A stretch of 57,996 bases of DNA. Origin: Acrocarpospora catenulata (lineage in GTDB: Bacteria > Actinomycetota > Actinomycetes > Streptosporangiales > Streptosporangiaceae). Below the pieces are notes generated by a model. It did no database searches and was not told where the DNA came from. It worked only from the letters and a program-made list of their open reading frames with translations. This document shows positions 30,880 through 39,961 of this stretch, piece by piece; positions within the stretch are counted from its first letter, which is position 1; the number at the start of each line of letters is the position of its first letter. A program made the translations under genes and the position numbers. The stretch is taken from assembly GCF_018476525.1 (NCBI RefSeq), contig NZ_JAHCST010000057.1:1-57996 (forward strand), given 5' to 3'.

Positions 30880-32013
30880 CTACGGAGTGGCGCGCAGGCG
30901 TTTGAGCACCCGCTCGTAGGTGCGGCGGGATTCCTTGTCCCGGTAGGCCGCGTCGACGTCGTAGTAGCCCCGGTGGCGCTCCTGCCGTACGGGCAGGTCC
31001 TTCTCGGGGACGATCAGGCGGCCGGGCAGGCTGAGCGAGAACTCCAGGTCGGCGTTGCGGTAGAAGCGCGCCCGTTCGGGGAAGCCGCCCGCGCCCAGCG
31101 CCGTCGCGCGGCGGACCGCGAACAGGTAGCCCAGCAGCGCGGTCACCTCGCCGGGCCCGGCGTCCTCCCACTGGTGGCCGTCCCCGGCCGGGTTGGCGCC
31201 CCGCCAGCCGGCCGCGGCCACCCCGTCGGCCTGGAGCGCGGTCACCAGCGGCGTGATCGCGTCGCCTTCCACGATCGTCGAGGTCTCCATGACCACGTGC
31301 ATTTCGGCGTCGTCCAGGTGGAGGAGCTTGCTCCTGGCCGCGCCCCATCCGGCGGAACCGCCCCGCCAGTGGGGTTTCTCGGCCACGTGCCACTCACTGA
31401 TCCGGTCCGGGTACCGCTCCGCCAGTTCGTGCAGCACCCGGCCGGCGCCGTCCACGTCGCCCAGGTCCAGCGCGATCACCCGGGCTGTGGTGTGCACCAT
31501 CAGCGCCTCCACGCAGGCGCGCAGATCGTCCGGCCAGCCGTCCACCACCAGGCCGGCCGAGACCGAGAACTCCGGGACCTCGACCTGCGGCTCCTGGTGT
31601 TCCGCGATCAACTCATCGATGCGGGAGGTGGCGCTGCTGCCGTCCCAGAGCAGCTGGGAGGCGATCATGGACGGGGTGCCCGCTGGAGTCAGTGCGGTCT
31701 CGATCATTCCGCCCGGGGCAGTCGGGTCGTCCATAATGGCCGCCGCCGCGCCGGTCGGCGCCTCCCCCGGCGGGGAGTGCGGATGGGAGATGTCCACCAA
31801 CACGGCCGACACCGGGATGGACGCCACGGTCGGCCACACCTCGAACGGCGGTTTGGCGGTCAGCTCGAAACCGCCCCCGGGCGTGTCGCGGACGATCCAC
31901 CCGGCCGCCGTGATCTCCTCGCGGAGCGCGTCGGCACCGGCGAAATCCCGGTCGGTACGCGCCCGCGCCCGCCGTTCGGCCAGCTCGACAACGTCAGGTG
32001 GAGGTAGCGTCAC
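30880..32013 (-). CDS. Glycosyltransferase-like protein with a cysteinyl-tRNA-synthetase-type N-terminal tail
   Basis: A 377-aa protein of two parts. Residues ~8-50 (ERRARARTDRDFAGADALRE, then EITAAGWIVRDTPGGGFEL) match the C-terminal tail of CysRS (R..AR..KDFA.AD.LR..I...G..V.DTP.G). Residues ~85-375 look like a family 2-type glycosyltransferase-like fold (SAGLVVDGWPDDLRACVEALM; RSKLLHLDDAEMHVVMETSTIVEGDAITPLVTALQ; GYLFAVRRATALGAGGFPE). No CysRS catalytic domain exists here. It sits upstream of murB, suggesting an envelope role; substrate is unknown. Confidence 0.7.
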   Translation of the reverse strand: MTLPPPDVVELAERRARARTDRDFAGADALREEITAAGWIVRDTPGGGFELTAKPPFEVWPTVASIPVSAVLVDISHPHSPPGEAPTGAAAAIMDDPTAPGGMIETALTPAGTPSMIASQLLWDGSSATSRIDELIAEHQEPQVEVPEFSVSAGLVVDGWPDDLRACVEALMVHTTARVIALDLGDVDGAGRVLHELAERYPDRISEWHVAEKPHWRGGSAGWGAARSKLLHLDDAEMHVVMETSTIVEGDAITPLVTALQADGVAAAGWRGANPAGDGHQWEDAGPGEVTALLGYLFAVRRATALGAGGFPERARFYRNADLEFSLSLPGRLIVPEKDLPVRQERHRGYYDVDAAYRDKESRRTYERVLKRLRATP

Positions 32014-32054
32014 ATAGCTGACGCTACCCAGCCAGATCGGAAACTATCGCCGGC

Positions 32055-32483
32055 TCAGGAGAGCTGCACGGTCGCCCGGGCCTTGGAGAGCACCCGGGAG
32101 TCGCCGGACCTCGCGGTGAGCGCCACCACGACCCGCTTGTCCTCCAGCTTCTCCTCCACCAGGCCGCTGACCACCAGCGTCGCGCCCTGCTCGTCGTCCG
32201 GAACGACCACCATGGAGGAGAAACGCACCCCGTAGTCGACCACCGCGGCCGGGTCTCCCGCCCAGTCGGTGACGAACCGGCCGCCCTCGGCCATGGTGAA
32301 CATGCCGTGCGCGATCACATCGGGCAGGCCGACCGAGCGCGCGAACCGCTCGTTCCAGTGAATCTGGTTGAAGTCGCCGGAAGCCCCGGCATACATGACC
32401 AGGTCGACCCGGCGCACCTGGTACTCCACGGCCGGGATCTCCTGGCCGACCTCGACCTCGTCGTACTTGACCGTCGCCGCCAT
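32055..32483 (-). CDS. hadB: (3R)-hydroxyacyl-ACP dehydratase subunit HadB (MaoC family)
   Basis: A 142-aa hot-dog-fold protein with the hydratase-2 catalytic motif YAGASGDFNQIHWNERFARSVGLPDVIAHGM (by motif; Asp and His present). With the non-catalytic HadA it forms the FAS-II dehydratase in mycobacteria. It follows hadA by 3 nt. In this organism it probably serves a fatty-acid or polyketide-type elongation pathway. Confidence 0.92.
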   Translation of the reverse strand: MAATVKYDEVEVGQEIPAVEYQVRRVDLVMYAGASGDFNQIHWNERFARSVGLPDVIAHGMFTMAEGGRFVTDWAGDPAAVVDYGVRFSSMVVVPDDEQGATLVVSGLVEEKLEDKRVVVALTARSGDSRVLSKARATVQLS

Positions 32484-32486
32484 CGC

Positions 32487-32936
32487 CTACGCCGCCCCTC
32501 CGCGCTCGACCAGAACCTGGTACGTGGTGCAGACCGGCTCCCCGGCCGCGGTGGCCACGTCACTCCGGATGGTCAGGAACTCGTTGCGGCCGACGCTGCG
32601 GATCTCCGCGATGGTCGCGGTGGCCACCAACTGGTCGCCCGCGTAGATCGGGCGCTGGTAGGAGAAACGCTGCTCACCGTGGACGACCATGGCGAAGTTG
32701 AGCCCGAACTCGGGGTCGGACAGGGCCTCGCTCGCCCCGGCGAGCGTGAAGACGATCGGGAAGGTCGGCGGAGCCACCACATCGGGGTGCCCGGCGGCGA
32801 CCGCGGCTTCCCGGTCACGGTAGACCGGGTTGTCGTCGCCGATCGCGGCCGCGAACTCCTTGATCTTCACGCGACTGACCTCGTAGGGAGCAGGCGACGG
32901 ATACGCCCGCCCCACGAAATCACGATTCAAAGCCAT
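32487..32936 (-). CDS. hadA: HadA-type MaoC-like dehydratase subunit
   Basis: A 149-aa hot-dog protein (FVGRAYPSPAPYEVSRVKIKEFAAAIGDDNPVY by motif; DVVAPPTFPIVFTLAG; MVVHGEQRFSYQRPIYAGDQL). It has GDDNPVYRD in place of the catalytic D..H segment, as in HadA/HadC, which bind substrate but rely on HadB for catalysis. The order tRNA-Thr, tRNA-Met, rpmG, hadA, hadB is the conserved actinobacterial arrangement. Confidence 0.92.
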   Translation of the reverse strand: MALNRDFVGRAYPSPAPYEVSRVKIKEFAAAIGDDNPVYRDREAAVAAGHPDVVAPPTFPIVFTLAGASEALSDPEFGLNFAMVVHGEQRFSYQRPIYAGDQLVATATIAEIRSVGRNEFLTIRSDVATAAGEPVCTTYQVLVERGGAA

Positions 32937-33028
32937 CGGTCCCGCGCTCCTTCGGGTGCAGAGGGTGACCAGGCCGACATTAACAGAACAACCTTCGGTT
33001 GTCGCATGCGGGTACGATCACGCTCCGA

Positions 33029-33060
33029 GCGGGCCCATGATGAAACCCGGATGGGCCCGC
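33029..33060 (-). terminator. Terminator between rpmG and hadA
   Basis: GCGGGCCCAT (33029-33038) pairs perfectly with ATGGGCCCGC (33051-33060). It lies directly after the rpmG stop on the minus strand. A second small palindrome ACAACC-TTC-GGTTGT (32989-33003) precedes hadA and may be part of its promoter or operator. Confidence 0.65.
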
Positions 33061-33091
33061 GATGGACCGTATGGCGGGCTAGCGAGTCAGG

Positions 33092-33256
33092 CTAGCGGGT
33101 CTCGCGGTGCGCCCGGTGCGTCTTGCAGTTCGGGCAGTACTTCTTCAGCTCAAGCCGATCCGGGTCGTTACGCCGGTTCTTCCGCGTGATGTAGTTGCGG
33201 TGCTTGCACTCCTGGCAGGCCAACGTGATCTTCGGCCTAACGTCTGTGGCAGCCAC
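33092..33256 (-). CDS. rpmG: 50S ribosomal protein L33 (zinc-binding form)
   Basis: A 54-aa L33 starting at GTG 33256 ([20 protein letters not shown]). Two CxxC pairs (CQEC, CPNC) make it the zinc-containing C+ form, expected to be the one used in zinc-replete cells and often paired with a C- paralogue under Zur control. [28 protein letters not shown] is typical. Upstream in-frame codons to 33367 run into the tRNA and are rejected. Confidence 0.96.
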   Translation of the reverse strand: MAATDVRPKITLACQECKHRNYITRKNRRNDPDRLELKKYCPNCKTHRAHRETR

Positions 33257-33335
33257 GTGGGAGTGCCTTTCTACGACTGGGACTACTGGACGAACCCGCG
33301 CCGGGCTCCTTTTGAAGGGGGACCCGGCAGGGTAG

Positions 33336-33409
33336 TAGCGGAGGCCGGACTTGAACCGGCGACACAACGATTATGAGCCGTTTGCTCTGCCTGACTGAGC
33401 TACTCCGCC
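33336..33409 (-). tRNA. tRNA-Met (CAT)
   Basis: A cloverleaf is readable on the minus strand: acceptor GGCGGAG with CTCCGCT (one G-U), D arm GCTC...GAGC, anticodon loop CTCATAA (CAT) closed by AACGG/TCGTT, T arm GCCGG-TTCAAGT-CCGGC. CCA is not encoded. A GC-rich hairpin follows before rpmG. Confidence 0.93.
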
Positions 33410-33605
33410 TGGCGACCGACAAAACTCACCGGCCACGCAAGGATACCCGACTGGCACGACAGTCACGCACACGCGTGCATCGCGATGATCGAGATCGGGA
33501 ACCCACGACTTTCACCGAAGCCCCCAAATCACTTTCGGCGGGAAACTACCGCCCGCCAAGCCAAAAGCCCCACCCGAATTACTCGGACAGGACTTGATGG
33601 CTGAG

Positions 33606-33678
33606 AGCCCCCAAACGGAATCGAACCGTTGACCTTCTCCTTACCATGGAGACGCTCTGCCGACTGAGCTATAGGGGC
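33606..33678 (-). tRNA. tRNA-Thr (GGT)
   Basis: Minus-strand cloverleaf: acceptor GCCCCTA with TGGGGGC, D arm GCTC...GAGC, anticodon loop ATGGTAA (GGT) closed by TCTCC/GGAGA, and T arm AACGG-TTCGATT-CCGTT. CCA is not encoded. It precedes tRNA-Met and rpmG. Confidence 0.93.
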
Positions 33679-33773
33679 GGCTCCCGCCGCGCTCGCGCGC
33701 TGCGGACAGGTGTAACCATACACGCACGCCGCTGCGGATGCGAAATCAAATCCCGCCCCGCCGGCGGCGGCGG

Positions 33774-34202
33774 TCACGGGGTCTGCAAGGTGCCGTTGAG
33801 GTCGGCACTCCCCTGCTCAGCGGCCGCCACGTCGGCGTCGATCTCGTACTTGGAGAAGTACGCCTGCCCCTGCGCGGTCTTGACCGAGCTGAGTGTCACG
33901 GTCGCGTCATAGGGCCGGTCCAGGCAGGCGGGCAGGCACCAACTGCCGCTCAGCTTGCCGGCGCCGACGGCGGTGTCCGGCCCCCAGGTGCGCCAGGTGA
34001 TCCCCTTGAGCGAGGTGAACTCGGAGACCACCAGGTCGGCCGGGTGCTGGTCGGGCTTGCCGTGCTCGGCGGCGTAGAAGTTGAACACGTAGACCGGGGC
34101 GACGGAGGCCGGAGCCGTACCCGGGGAACCCGTACCGGCTGGCGGGGACGAGCTACAGGCGGCGGCCAGGGATGCGACGGCGAGCACGATGAACAGGCGC
34201 AT
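33774..34202 (-). CDS. Small secreted lipoprotein of unknown function
   Basis: A 142-aa lipoprotein: signal MRLFIVLAVASLAAAC with lipobox LAAAC, then a Ser/Pro/Gly linker. The mature domain (VYVFNFYAAEHGKPDQHPADLVVSEFTSLKGITWRTWG) has two further Cys (GSWCLPACLDRP) that may form a disulfide. TWRTWG and YDATVTLSSV recur in actinobacterial lipoproteins of unknown role. It is monocistronic. Confidence 0.8.
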   Translation of the reverse strand: MRLFIVLAVASLAAACSSSPPAGTGSPGTAPASVAPVYVFNFYAAEHGKPDQHPADLVVSEFTSLKGITWRTWGPDTAVGAGKLSGSWCLPACLDRPYDATVTLSSVKTAQGQAYFSKYEIDADVAAAEQGSADLNGTLQTP

Positions 34203-34270
34203 AACCTGACGTTAGATGGCCTGGCCTGCGGATTCCCGGCATCCACGTAACAGTGGCGCTTATGGGACGG

Positions 34271-34480
34271 TCAGGAAAAGGCCGCCACCTGGCTCGCGGC
34301 GCGCCGGGGCAGCGCGATGACCTCGCAGAGGTCGGCGAGGTCCACGTGCCGCGCCACCGCCTCCACCGAGAAACAGTCGGCGATCAGCCGCCCGTGCCGC
34401 CGAACCCGCAGCACCTGGCGCCCGCCGAGTGTCGCGGGCACGATCTCCAGACCGTCCGGCCCCACCCATCGCCTGTCCAT
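34271..34480 (-). CDS. Small protein of unknown function
   Basis: A 69-aa basic protein, MDRRWVGPDGLEIVPATLGG then RQVLRVRRHGRLIADCFSVEAVARHVDLADLCEVI. The strand-strand-helix pattern and good codon bias suggest a real gene, but there is no strong ribosome site. I recognise no family. Confidence 0.5.
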   Translation of the reverse strand: MDRRWVGPDGLEIVPATLGGRQVLRVRRHGRLIADCFSVEAVARHVDLADLCEVIALPRRAASQVAAFS

Positions 34481-34606
34481 AGCTCGACAAAATAGCGTCC
34501 AGCACCGTCAATTTCGGGTAGCGACACCCGCCACTCGCGTTTCATACCGGAACGGCCCCAAGTCAACCCTAGGTCGACCTTAAGCGGGCAGTCGCACGCT
34601 GGGGCC

Positions 34607-35248
34607 ATGACGAAACCCGATCTCACCGGTATCCGGATCATTCACCGCGCCATGCGGGGCGACCTGCACCGCCTGGTCGCCCTCACCGAGGCCGCCAGCA
34701 CCGGCCAGACCACGTTCACCCCGGCCAGGGCCGCCGCGCTCGCCGCGTACATCGGCCAGGTCAGACACGCCATCCACGTGCACCACACCCGCGAGGACGA
34801 GATCGTCTGGCCGCTCCTGGAGCGCTCGGCCGGCGCCGCCGTGGACCTCGCCGACCTCTCCGAGGACCACTCGGTGCTCGACCCGCTGCTCGCCGAGATG
34901 GTCGCCGCCGCCGACGCGTTCGCGAACGGCACCGGTCAGCCGGGCGCGCTGGCCAGTGCCGTACGGAAACTCTCCGACCTGCTCGACGAGCACATCGAGG
35001 AAGAGGAGCGGCGGATCTTCCCTGTCATCCAGAAGTACGTGACCGGGGAGGAATGGGAGCAGACGGAGAAGAAGTTCCGCAAGGGCGGCGACGTCCGGTT
35101 CGAGCTGGCCTGGGTCTCCGAGTACACGACCCCCGAGGAGCGTGCCTTCCTGCGGGCCAAGGCCGGGCCGATGCTCACCCTGATGCTGGCCCTGATCCGC
35201 CCCGGCCACCGCCGCCGTCAGCGCCTGCTCTTCGGCTCCGCCGCCTGA
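34607..35248 (+). CDS. Hemerythrin-domain protein
   Basis: A 213-aa four-helix protein with the HHE metal ligands: IIHRAMRGDLHRL, VHHTREDEIVWPLLE, EDHSVLDPLL and LDEHIEEEERRIFPVI. These fit a di-iron hemerythrin site binding O2 or NO. The C-terminal ~80 residues (TEKKFRKGGDVRFELAWVSEYTTPEERAF) are an extra helical region. Its 3' end overlaps by 31 bp the 3' end of the convergent SARP gene. Confidence 0.92.
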   Translation: MTKPDLTGIRIIHRAMRGDLHRLVALTEAASTGQTTFTPARAAALAAYIGQVRHAIHVHHTREDEIVWPLLERSAGAAVDLADLSEDHSVLDPLLAEMVAAADAFANGTGQPGALASAVRKLSDLLDEHIEEEERRIFPVIQKYVTGEEWEQTEKKFRKGGDVRFELAWVSEYTTPEERAFLRAKAGPMLTLMLALIRPGHRRRQRLLFGSAA

Positions 35249-38200
35249 CGCACCCGTGCCACCCAGTACGCCGAGCCCAGGCGTTCGGCCACCGCGACGG
35301 CGTCGGCGAAGTGCCGGTCCGCGCCGGGCTCGCCCAGGGACCTGGCGAGCTCCCCCAGCGTCAGGTCCACCGGGCCGAGCGTCATCGACCCGCTGTGCAG
35401 GCCCGCGAACTCCCCTGCCGCGAGGCTCAGCTCCCGGTAGCACTCGGCGGCCACCGTCCGGTCGCCGAGTGCCATCGCGGTCTCGGCCCGCAGCACCGTG
35501 ACGAACAGCCAGTAGACGCCGTGCTCGGGCCACACGTCCGGCCGCCAGACGGCCCGCGCCTCGGCCCGCCGCCCCGCCGCGACCAGGGCCCGCGAGTAGA
35601 ACTCCATGAAATCGCCCCCGAGGACGCGCCAGGTCTGCTCCAGCTCGTCCAGCACTTCCTCCGCGCGCCCGGTGAGCAGCCCGATGACGAACCGGGCGAC
35701 CAAACTGAACAGGTCGGCGTTGGGGCTGCCCGCCTCGGACATCCGGTCGGAGATCACCAGGAAGGCCGCCTCCGCGGCGGGGAAGTCGCCCGCGAGGTAG
35801 TGGTCGAGCGCGTCCAGGATGGCAACGATCACCAGCATCTCGCCGAGCTGGCCGGTCGTGGAGAGCCGGGTGGCCTGGTCGGCGTGCCAGCGGGCACGCG
35901 CCCGGTCGCCCCGGCCCAGCGCAACCATGATCATGAGGTAGTGGCCGAAGGCCTGGTAGCCGGGCAGACCGGCCCGTTCCGCCACCGTGAGCATGTCCTG
36001 TCCCGCGGCGACCAGCTCGTCCCGGCGGCGCGGATAGGTGAGCACCCAGTACAGCCCGTTCAGCGCCATGCAGTGCAGTTGGGGGTCGTCCAGCTCGCGG
36101 GCGATCGCCAGCGCCTCCCTGGCGGCCTGCTCGATCTCCTCCCGGCTGTGGCCCTCCAGTTCGTGGCAGAGCGCGACCAGCAGCCGCCCGCGCAGGGCGG
36201 GATCCGCCGCCGGGATGGCCTCCCTGATCGCCCCCAGCATCTCCTGATCCTGGGGTGCGCTCCGGCGGATCGTCCAGAGCAGCGGGGCGTCCAGGCAGGC
36301 CGCCGCGCGGCCCAGCGCCGCCGGATCGGCCAGCCGCCGCGCCACGGCCACCGCCTCGGCACGCAACGGCAGCGCGGCGACCACGTCTCCGGCGTGCGCC
36401 AGCGCCGAGACCAGGCGGCAGAGCACGTCCAGCCGGAGCTCGTGGTGCGGCTCGGCCGCCAGGTCCAGGGCGGCCAGGGCCCCCTTCAGCAGGGTGACCG
36501 CCTCGCGGTGCGCGTACAGGCTGGAGGCTCGGGTGGCGGCGCGCACGGCGTACTCGACGGCCCGGGTGGCGGTGGTGGCGGTGGCCGCGGCCAGGGCGTG
36601 GTGGGCGAGGGCGGTCACGTCGCCTGGCCGTACCGACTCCAGGGCGGTGAGGACCTTCTCGTGCAGGCGGGTGCGGCGCAGCCGGGGGATGTCCTCGTAG
36701 AGAGTCTCCCGGACCAGGACGTGCGCGAACCTGACCATGCCGGGGACGGGCTCGGTGAGCAGGCCGGCGAGCACGCCCGCCTCCAGGCCGTCCAGCACGG
36801 TGTCCTCGTCCGCGTCCGGCAGGGCGACCAGTACGTCGGTGTCGGCGTCCCGGCCGAGCAGGGCGGCGTTGCGCAGCGTGGTCTGGGCGGTCGCCGGCAG
36901 CCGGGCCAGCCGCCGCCTGATCACATCCCGCACGCCCGGGGGCAGCCGGTAGGCCGCCGCGACGCCCTCGGCGCCCAGCAGCCGCGCCGTCTCACTGACG
37001 AAAAACGGGTTGCCGCCGGTGCGTTCGGCGATGGCCGCGATGGTGGCCTCGTTCACCGCGACCCCGGAACGTTCCCGGACCAGGGTGGCCACGTCCGCCA
37101 CTTTCAGCCCGTCCAGGGTCAGGTTCTCCGCCGTCTGTACGGCCAGGGCCGCGCCGGTGGCCATCAGGTCGGCGCCGGTCTCGGCCGGGCGGTGGGTGAG
37201 CAGCACCAGCGCCGGGGTGCCGGTCAGCCGGGCGGCCAGGTGGCGGAGCAGGTGCAGGGTCTCGTCGTCGGCGCGGTGCACGTCCTCCAGCACCACCAGC
37301 AGTGGCCCCGGCACCTGCTCAAGGAAGTCGCCCACCGCCCTGGCCAGCCAGAACTGCCCGTCCGGCGCGGCATCCTGGGAGAGCAGCGGGGCCAGCCTGG
37401 CCGCCACCTCGGGGCTCGGCTCGCGTACCGGGAAGAGCTGGCGGAGCACCTCGGTCCACGCCCACGCCGGGGGCACCCCGCCGAGGGTCTCCGGGCAGCG
37501 GCCCACGGCCGTCGTCCAGCCCTGCTCGGCCAGGGTCCTGGCCAGCGCCTCGGCCAGCGTGGTCTTGCCCGCCCCGGCGTCCCCGCCCAGCCAGGCCACC
37601 CGGAAGCCGCCCCGCGCCGCGGCGGCCGCGGCGGCCAGCCGGGCCAGCTCTGTGGTCCGCCCGACCAGGCCGGTGGCCGGGGGCGGCGGTGTGGGCAGGG
37701 CCGGCTGGAGCGGGGGCGGAACCGGCTGCAGCGTCTCGGTCTGGGCGAGGATGTCGGTTTCGAGGGTGCGCAGCGCCGGTCCCGGGTCGACGCCCAGCTC
37801 CTCGGCGAGGATCTCGCGGGTCCGGCGGATGGCGGCCAGCGCGTCGCCCTGCCGTCCGGCCCGGTAGTAGGACAGGGCCAGCAGCCGTACGGCGTTCTCC
37901 CGGTGCGGGTGCGCGGTCACGTGCCGTTCCAGGTCCGGTACGGCGGCAGCGTGGCGGCCCAGGGCCAGGTTCGCCTCGGCGCGGTACTCGACGGCGGCCA
38001 GCTTCAGCTCCTCCAGCTGGACGGCCTCGGCGCGGGCCCACTCCTCGTCGGCGAACTCGGCGTACGCGATGCCGGTCCACAGGGCCAGGGCCTGGTCCAC
38101 GCGGTCGATCGCGGTGGCCGGTTCGCCGGCGTTCAGGGCGCGGGCGGCCTCCTCGACGAGGCGGGGCAGGTGCCAGGCGTCGACGTCCTCCGGGTGGAGC

Positions 38201-38490
38201 TGGAGGCGGTAGCCCGGCGGGGCGCTGACCAGAATGGTGGCCGGGGTGCGCGGGGCGCGGGCCGGTTCCAGGATGCGGCGGAGGTTGGAGACGTAGACCT
38301 GGAGGGCGGCGAGGGCCTTGGGCGGGGGCTGGGCATGCCAGAGGTCGTCGATGAACCGGTCGGTGGAGACGATGTGGCCGCCCGCGGCCACCAGGCGCGC
38401 CACCACGGCACGCTGGAGCGAGGTCCCCAGGTCAACCTGGCGATCCCCCACTTCGGCCGTCAACTGCCCCAAAACACGTATACGCACCAT
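35218..38490 (-). CDS. SARP (AfsR/DnrI/RedD)-family regulator with AAA and TPR regions
   Basis: A 1090-aa regulator. A winged-helix OmpR-like domain comes first (MVRIRVLGQLTAEVGDRQVDLG ... VYVSNLRRIL by motif, ~1-95), then a BTAD helical domain (~96-245). A linker of Pro/Pro-Leu and an AfsR-type ATPase follow, with Walker A GGDAGAGKTT (~301) and Walker B LLVVLEDVHRADDE (~402). About 450 residues of TPR-like helices end it. It is a large SARP of the kind that activates secondary metabolism or morphological genes. No biosynthetic cluster is adjacent, so its target is unknown. Confidence 0.93.
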   Translation of the reverse strand: MVRIRVLGQLTAEVGDRQVDLGTSLQRAVVARLVAAGGHIVSTDRFIDDLWHAQPPPKALAALQVYVSNLRRILEPARAPRTPATILVSAPPGYRLQLHPEDVDAWHLPRLVEEAARALNAGEPATAIDRVDQALALWTGIAYAEFADEEWARAEAVQLEELKLAAVEYRAEANLALGRHAAAVPDLERHVTAHPHRENAVRLLALSYYRAGRQGDALAAIRRTREILAEELGVDPGPALRTLETDILAQTETLQPVPPPLQPALPTPPPPATGLVGRTTELARLAAAAAAARGGFRVAWLGGDAGAGKTTLAEALARTLAEQGWTTAVGRCPETLGGVPPAWAWTEVLRQLFPVREPSPEVAARLAPLLSQDAAPDGQFWLARAVGDFLEQVPGPLLVVLEDVHRADDETLHLLRHLAARLTGTPALVLLTHRPAETGADLMATGAALAVQTAENLTLDGLKVADVATLVRERSGVAVNEATIAAIAERTGGNPFFVSETARLLGAEGVAAAYRLPPGVRDVIRRRLARLPATAQTTLRNAALLGRDADTDVLVALPDADEDTVLDGLEAGVLAGLLTEPVPGMVRFAHVLVRETLYEDIPRLRRTRLHEKVLTALESVRPGDVTALAHHALAAATATTATRAVEYAVRAATRASSLYAHREAVTLLKGALAALDLAAEPHHELRLDVLCRLVSALAHAGDVVAALPLRAEAVAVARRLADPAALGRAAACLDAPLLWTIRRSAPQDQEMLGAIREAIPAADPALRGRLLVALCHELEGHSREEIEQAAREALAIARELDDPQLHCMALNGLYWVLTYPRRRDELVAAGQDMLTVAERAGLPGYQAFGHYLMIMVALGRGDRARARWHADQATRLSTTGQLGEMLVIVAILDALDHYLAGDFPAAEAAFLVISDRMSEAGSPNADLFSLVARFVIGLLTGRAEEVLDELEQTWRVLGGDFMEFYSRALVAAGRRAEARAVWRPDVWPEHGVYWLFVTVLRAETAMALGDRTVAAECYRELSLAAGEFAGLHSGSMTLGPVDLTLGELARSLGEPGADRHFADAVAVAERLGSAYWVARVRQAAEPKSRR

Positions 38491-38624
38491 CGTGGGAGAA
38501 GCATAGGTCTGCGGGGCGTGTGGGGACAGTGGGCCCTACCTTTTCCGGCATCTCGCTTGCCCCGTCCCGATTTATCAGGAGATGATACGCGTCGAATTGA
38601 TATTTCGGTTTATATGGGGGAAAA

Positions 38625-39164
38625 GTGCCTAACAAAACGCGACATGAATATGAGGTCGTGCTCACCGAATACTCCACCGAATGGGAGGACCTCTACCGCG
38701 AAATCCACGACCGGCTCCGTACGGAACTCGCCGGACTCGACGTCGACATAGAGCCGGTCGGCAGCCGTCTGGTGCCAGGAATCTACGCCAAACCCGTGCT
38801 CGACATCATGATCCGGGTCCCGTACGACACCCGCGACAAGGTCGACCAGGTCATCATCGACATGGGCCTCAAGAAACTCGCCATCGCCGAACTCGACGAC
38901 CGCGTCTTCTACCGCCGCTGGACCTCGTCGGGAAACCCCGACCTCCACATCCACATCGTCAACGACGAACAATGGCGCACCAGCCATGAACGCCACTTCC
39001 GCGCCCAACTCCTGGCCAACCACGACCTGGCCCTCTCCTACTCCCACATGAAACGCCTCCTCCAAACCCTCTCCAACGGCGATCCCACCACCTACAACGA
39101 AGCCAAAACCGACTTCCTCACCTGCCTGGACACCATCCTCAGCCGTTTCCCCGCGATCAATTGA
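38625..39164 (+). CDS. GrpB/UPF0157 family protein (nucleotidyltransferase fold)
   Basis: A 179-aa protein starting at GTG 38625. VGSRLVPGIYAKPVLDIMI corresponds to the family signature GS-x-VPG-x-AKP-xx-D-I; the first NTase Gly-Ser and one acidic residue are present. HIHIVN follows the usual LHV position. Family function is not settled; members resemble minimal nucleotidyltransferases. Codon use is somewhat less GC-biased in the first codons. Confidence 0.85.
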   Translation: MPNKTRHEYEVVLTEYSTEWEDLYREIHDRLRTELAGLDVDIEPVGSRLVPGIYAKPVLDIMIRVPYDTRDKVDQVIIDMGLKKLAIAELDDRVFYRRWTSSGNPDLHIHIVNDEQWRTSHERHFRAQLLANHDLALSYSHMKRLLQTLSNGDPTTYNEAKTDFLTCLDTILSRFPAIN

Positions 39165-39298
39165 TCCCGCGACCGGTCGCCGTACGCTTATACCGATTCG
39201 AGTACGGCGGCCGATGCGCGGATTGCCCAGGGGACGTACTCACTACCCCACCCTGAAAATGCGGCACCCTTGAAGCCATGACCAAGGGAGGCCACGCA

Positions 39299-39889
39299 AT
39301 GGGGGACGACGACCAGTTAGCCCTTGCCCGGGACCCGGCGACCATCGCGAAAGCCGTACGCGACGAGATCGCCGTCCCTACCGGCGCCTACTCCGGTGAC
39401 CACACCACGGTGAACAACTTCCTCAAGTACGTCCAGGCCGAGCTCAACCGCCTCCCCCTCCTGACGGTCGACCACTCCGTCTTCGACAGCTACGGCTCCG
39501 GTTACGCGTCCTTCGTCGAACTCTGCCTGACCAAACGCGACGGCTCCGCCCGCGAAGTGTCCGCCGACAGCACCACCACCACCTACCTCCCCCTCACCAT
39601 CTCCCGCCTGGCCCCCTTCGCGGCCCTGCACGACCTGGACAACCGCACCACCCGCCCCGACGGCACCGGCGGTCGCGGCCTCCCTCACCTGGAAGCGGTG
39701 GCCACCCCACCCATCCCCGGCTGGCAAGAAGAGCTCCGCCAACTCCACCAAGCCCTGACCCACCTCAACATCACCCTCCTCGACCTCCCCACCCTCAGCA
39801 CCCCCATCGCCCCAGCCCACACCCTGCAAACCAACCTCGGCGACCACCCGTACCGCGTCTACGACGCCTGGTTCCACTGGATGGACTGA
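39299..39889 (+). CDS. Protein of unknown function
   Basis: A 196-aa soluble protein (MGDDDQLALARDPATIAKAVRDEIAVPTGAYSG ... by motif; HPYRVYDAWFHWMD at the end). No signal, TM helix or known motif. ATG 39299 is preferred: GGGAGG lies 8 bp upstream; an ATG at 39278 is in frame. The protein ends before a 15-bp hairpin. Strong coding bias supports a real gene. Confidence 0.65.
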   Translation: MGDDDQLALARDPATIAKAVRDEIAVPTGAYSGDHTTVNNFLKYVQAELNRLPLLTVDHSVFDSYGSGYASFVELCLTKRDGSAREVSADSTTTTYLPLTISRLAPFAALHDLDNRTTRPDGTGGRGLPHLEAVATPPIPGWQEELRQLHQALTHLNITLLDLPTLSTPIAPAHTLQTNLGDHPYRVYDAWFHWMD

Positions 39890-39897
39890 AAACAGGG

Positions 39898-39932
39898 CAG
39901 CCGGGCACATGAGTCGTTCATGTGCCCGGCTG
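39898..39932. terminator. Strong bidirectional terminator
   Basis: CAGCCGGGCACATGA (39898-39912) and TCATGTGCCCGGCTG (39918-39932) form a perfect 15-bp stem with loop GTCGT, between the unknown 196-aa gene and the convergent yajQ gene. Confidence 0.88.
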
Positions 39933-39961
39933 GGGTGCCTGTGAGAGCGGGAACCGCGAGT

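Noticed and set aside
35053-38751. Long plus-strand frame opposite the SARP regulator
   Set aside because: Composition-driven shadow; Gln/Arg/Gly-rich with no motif.
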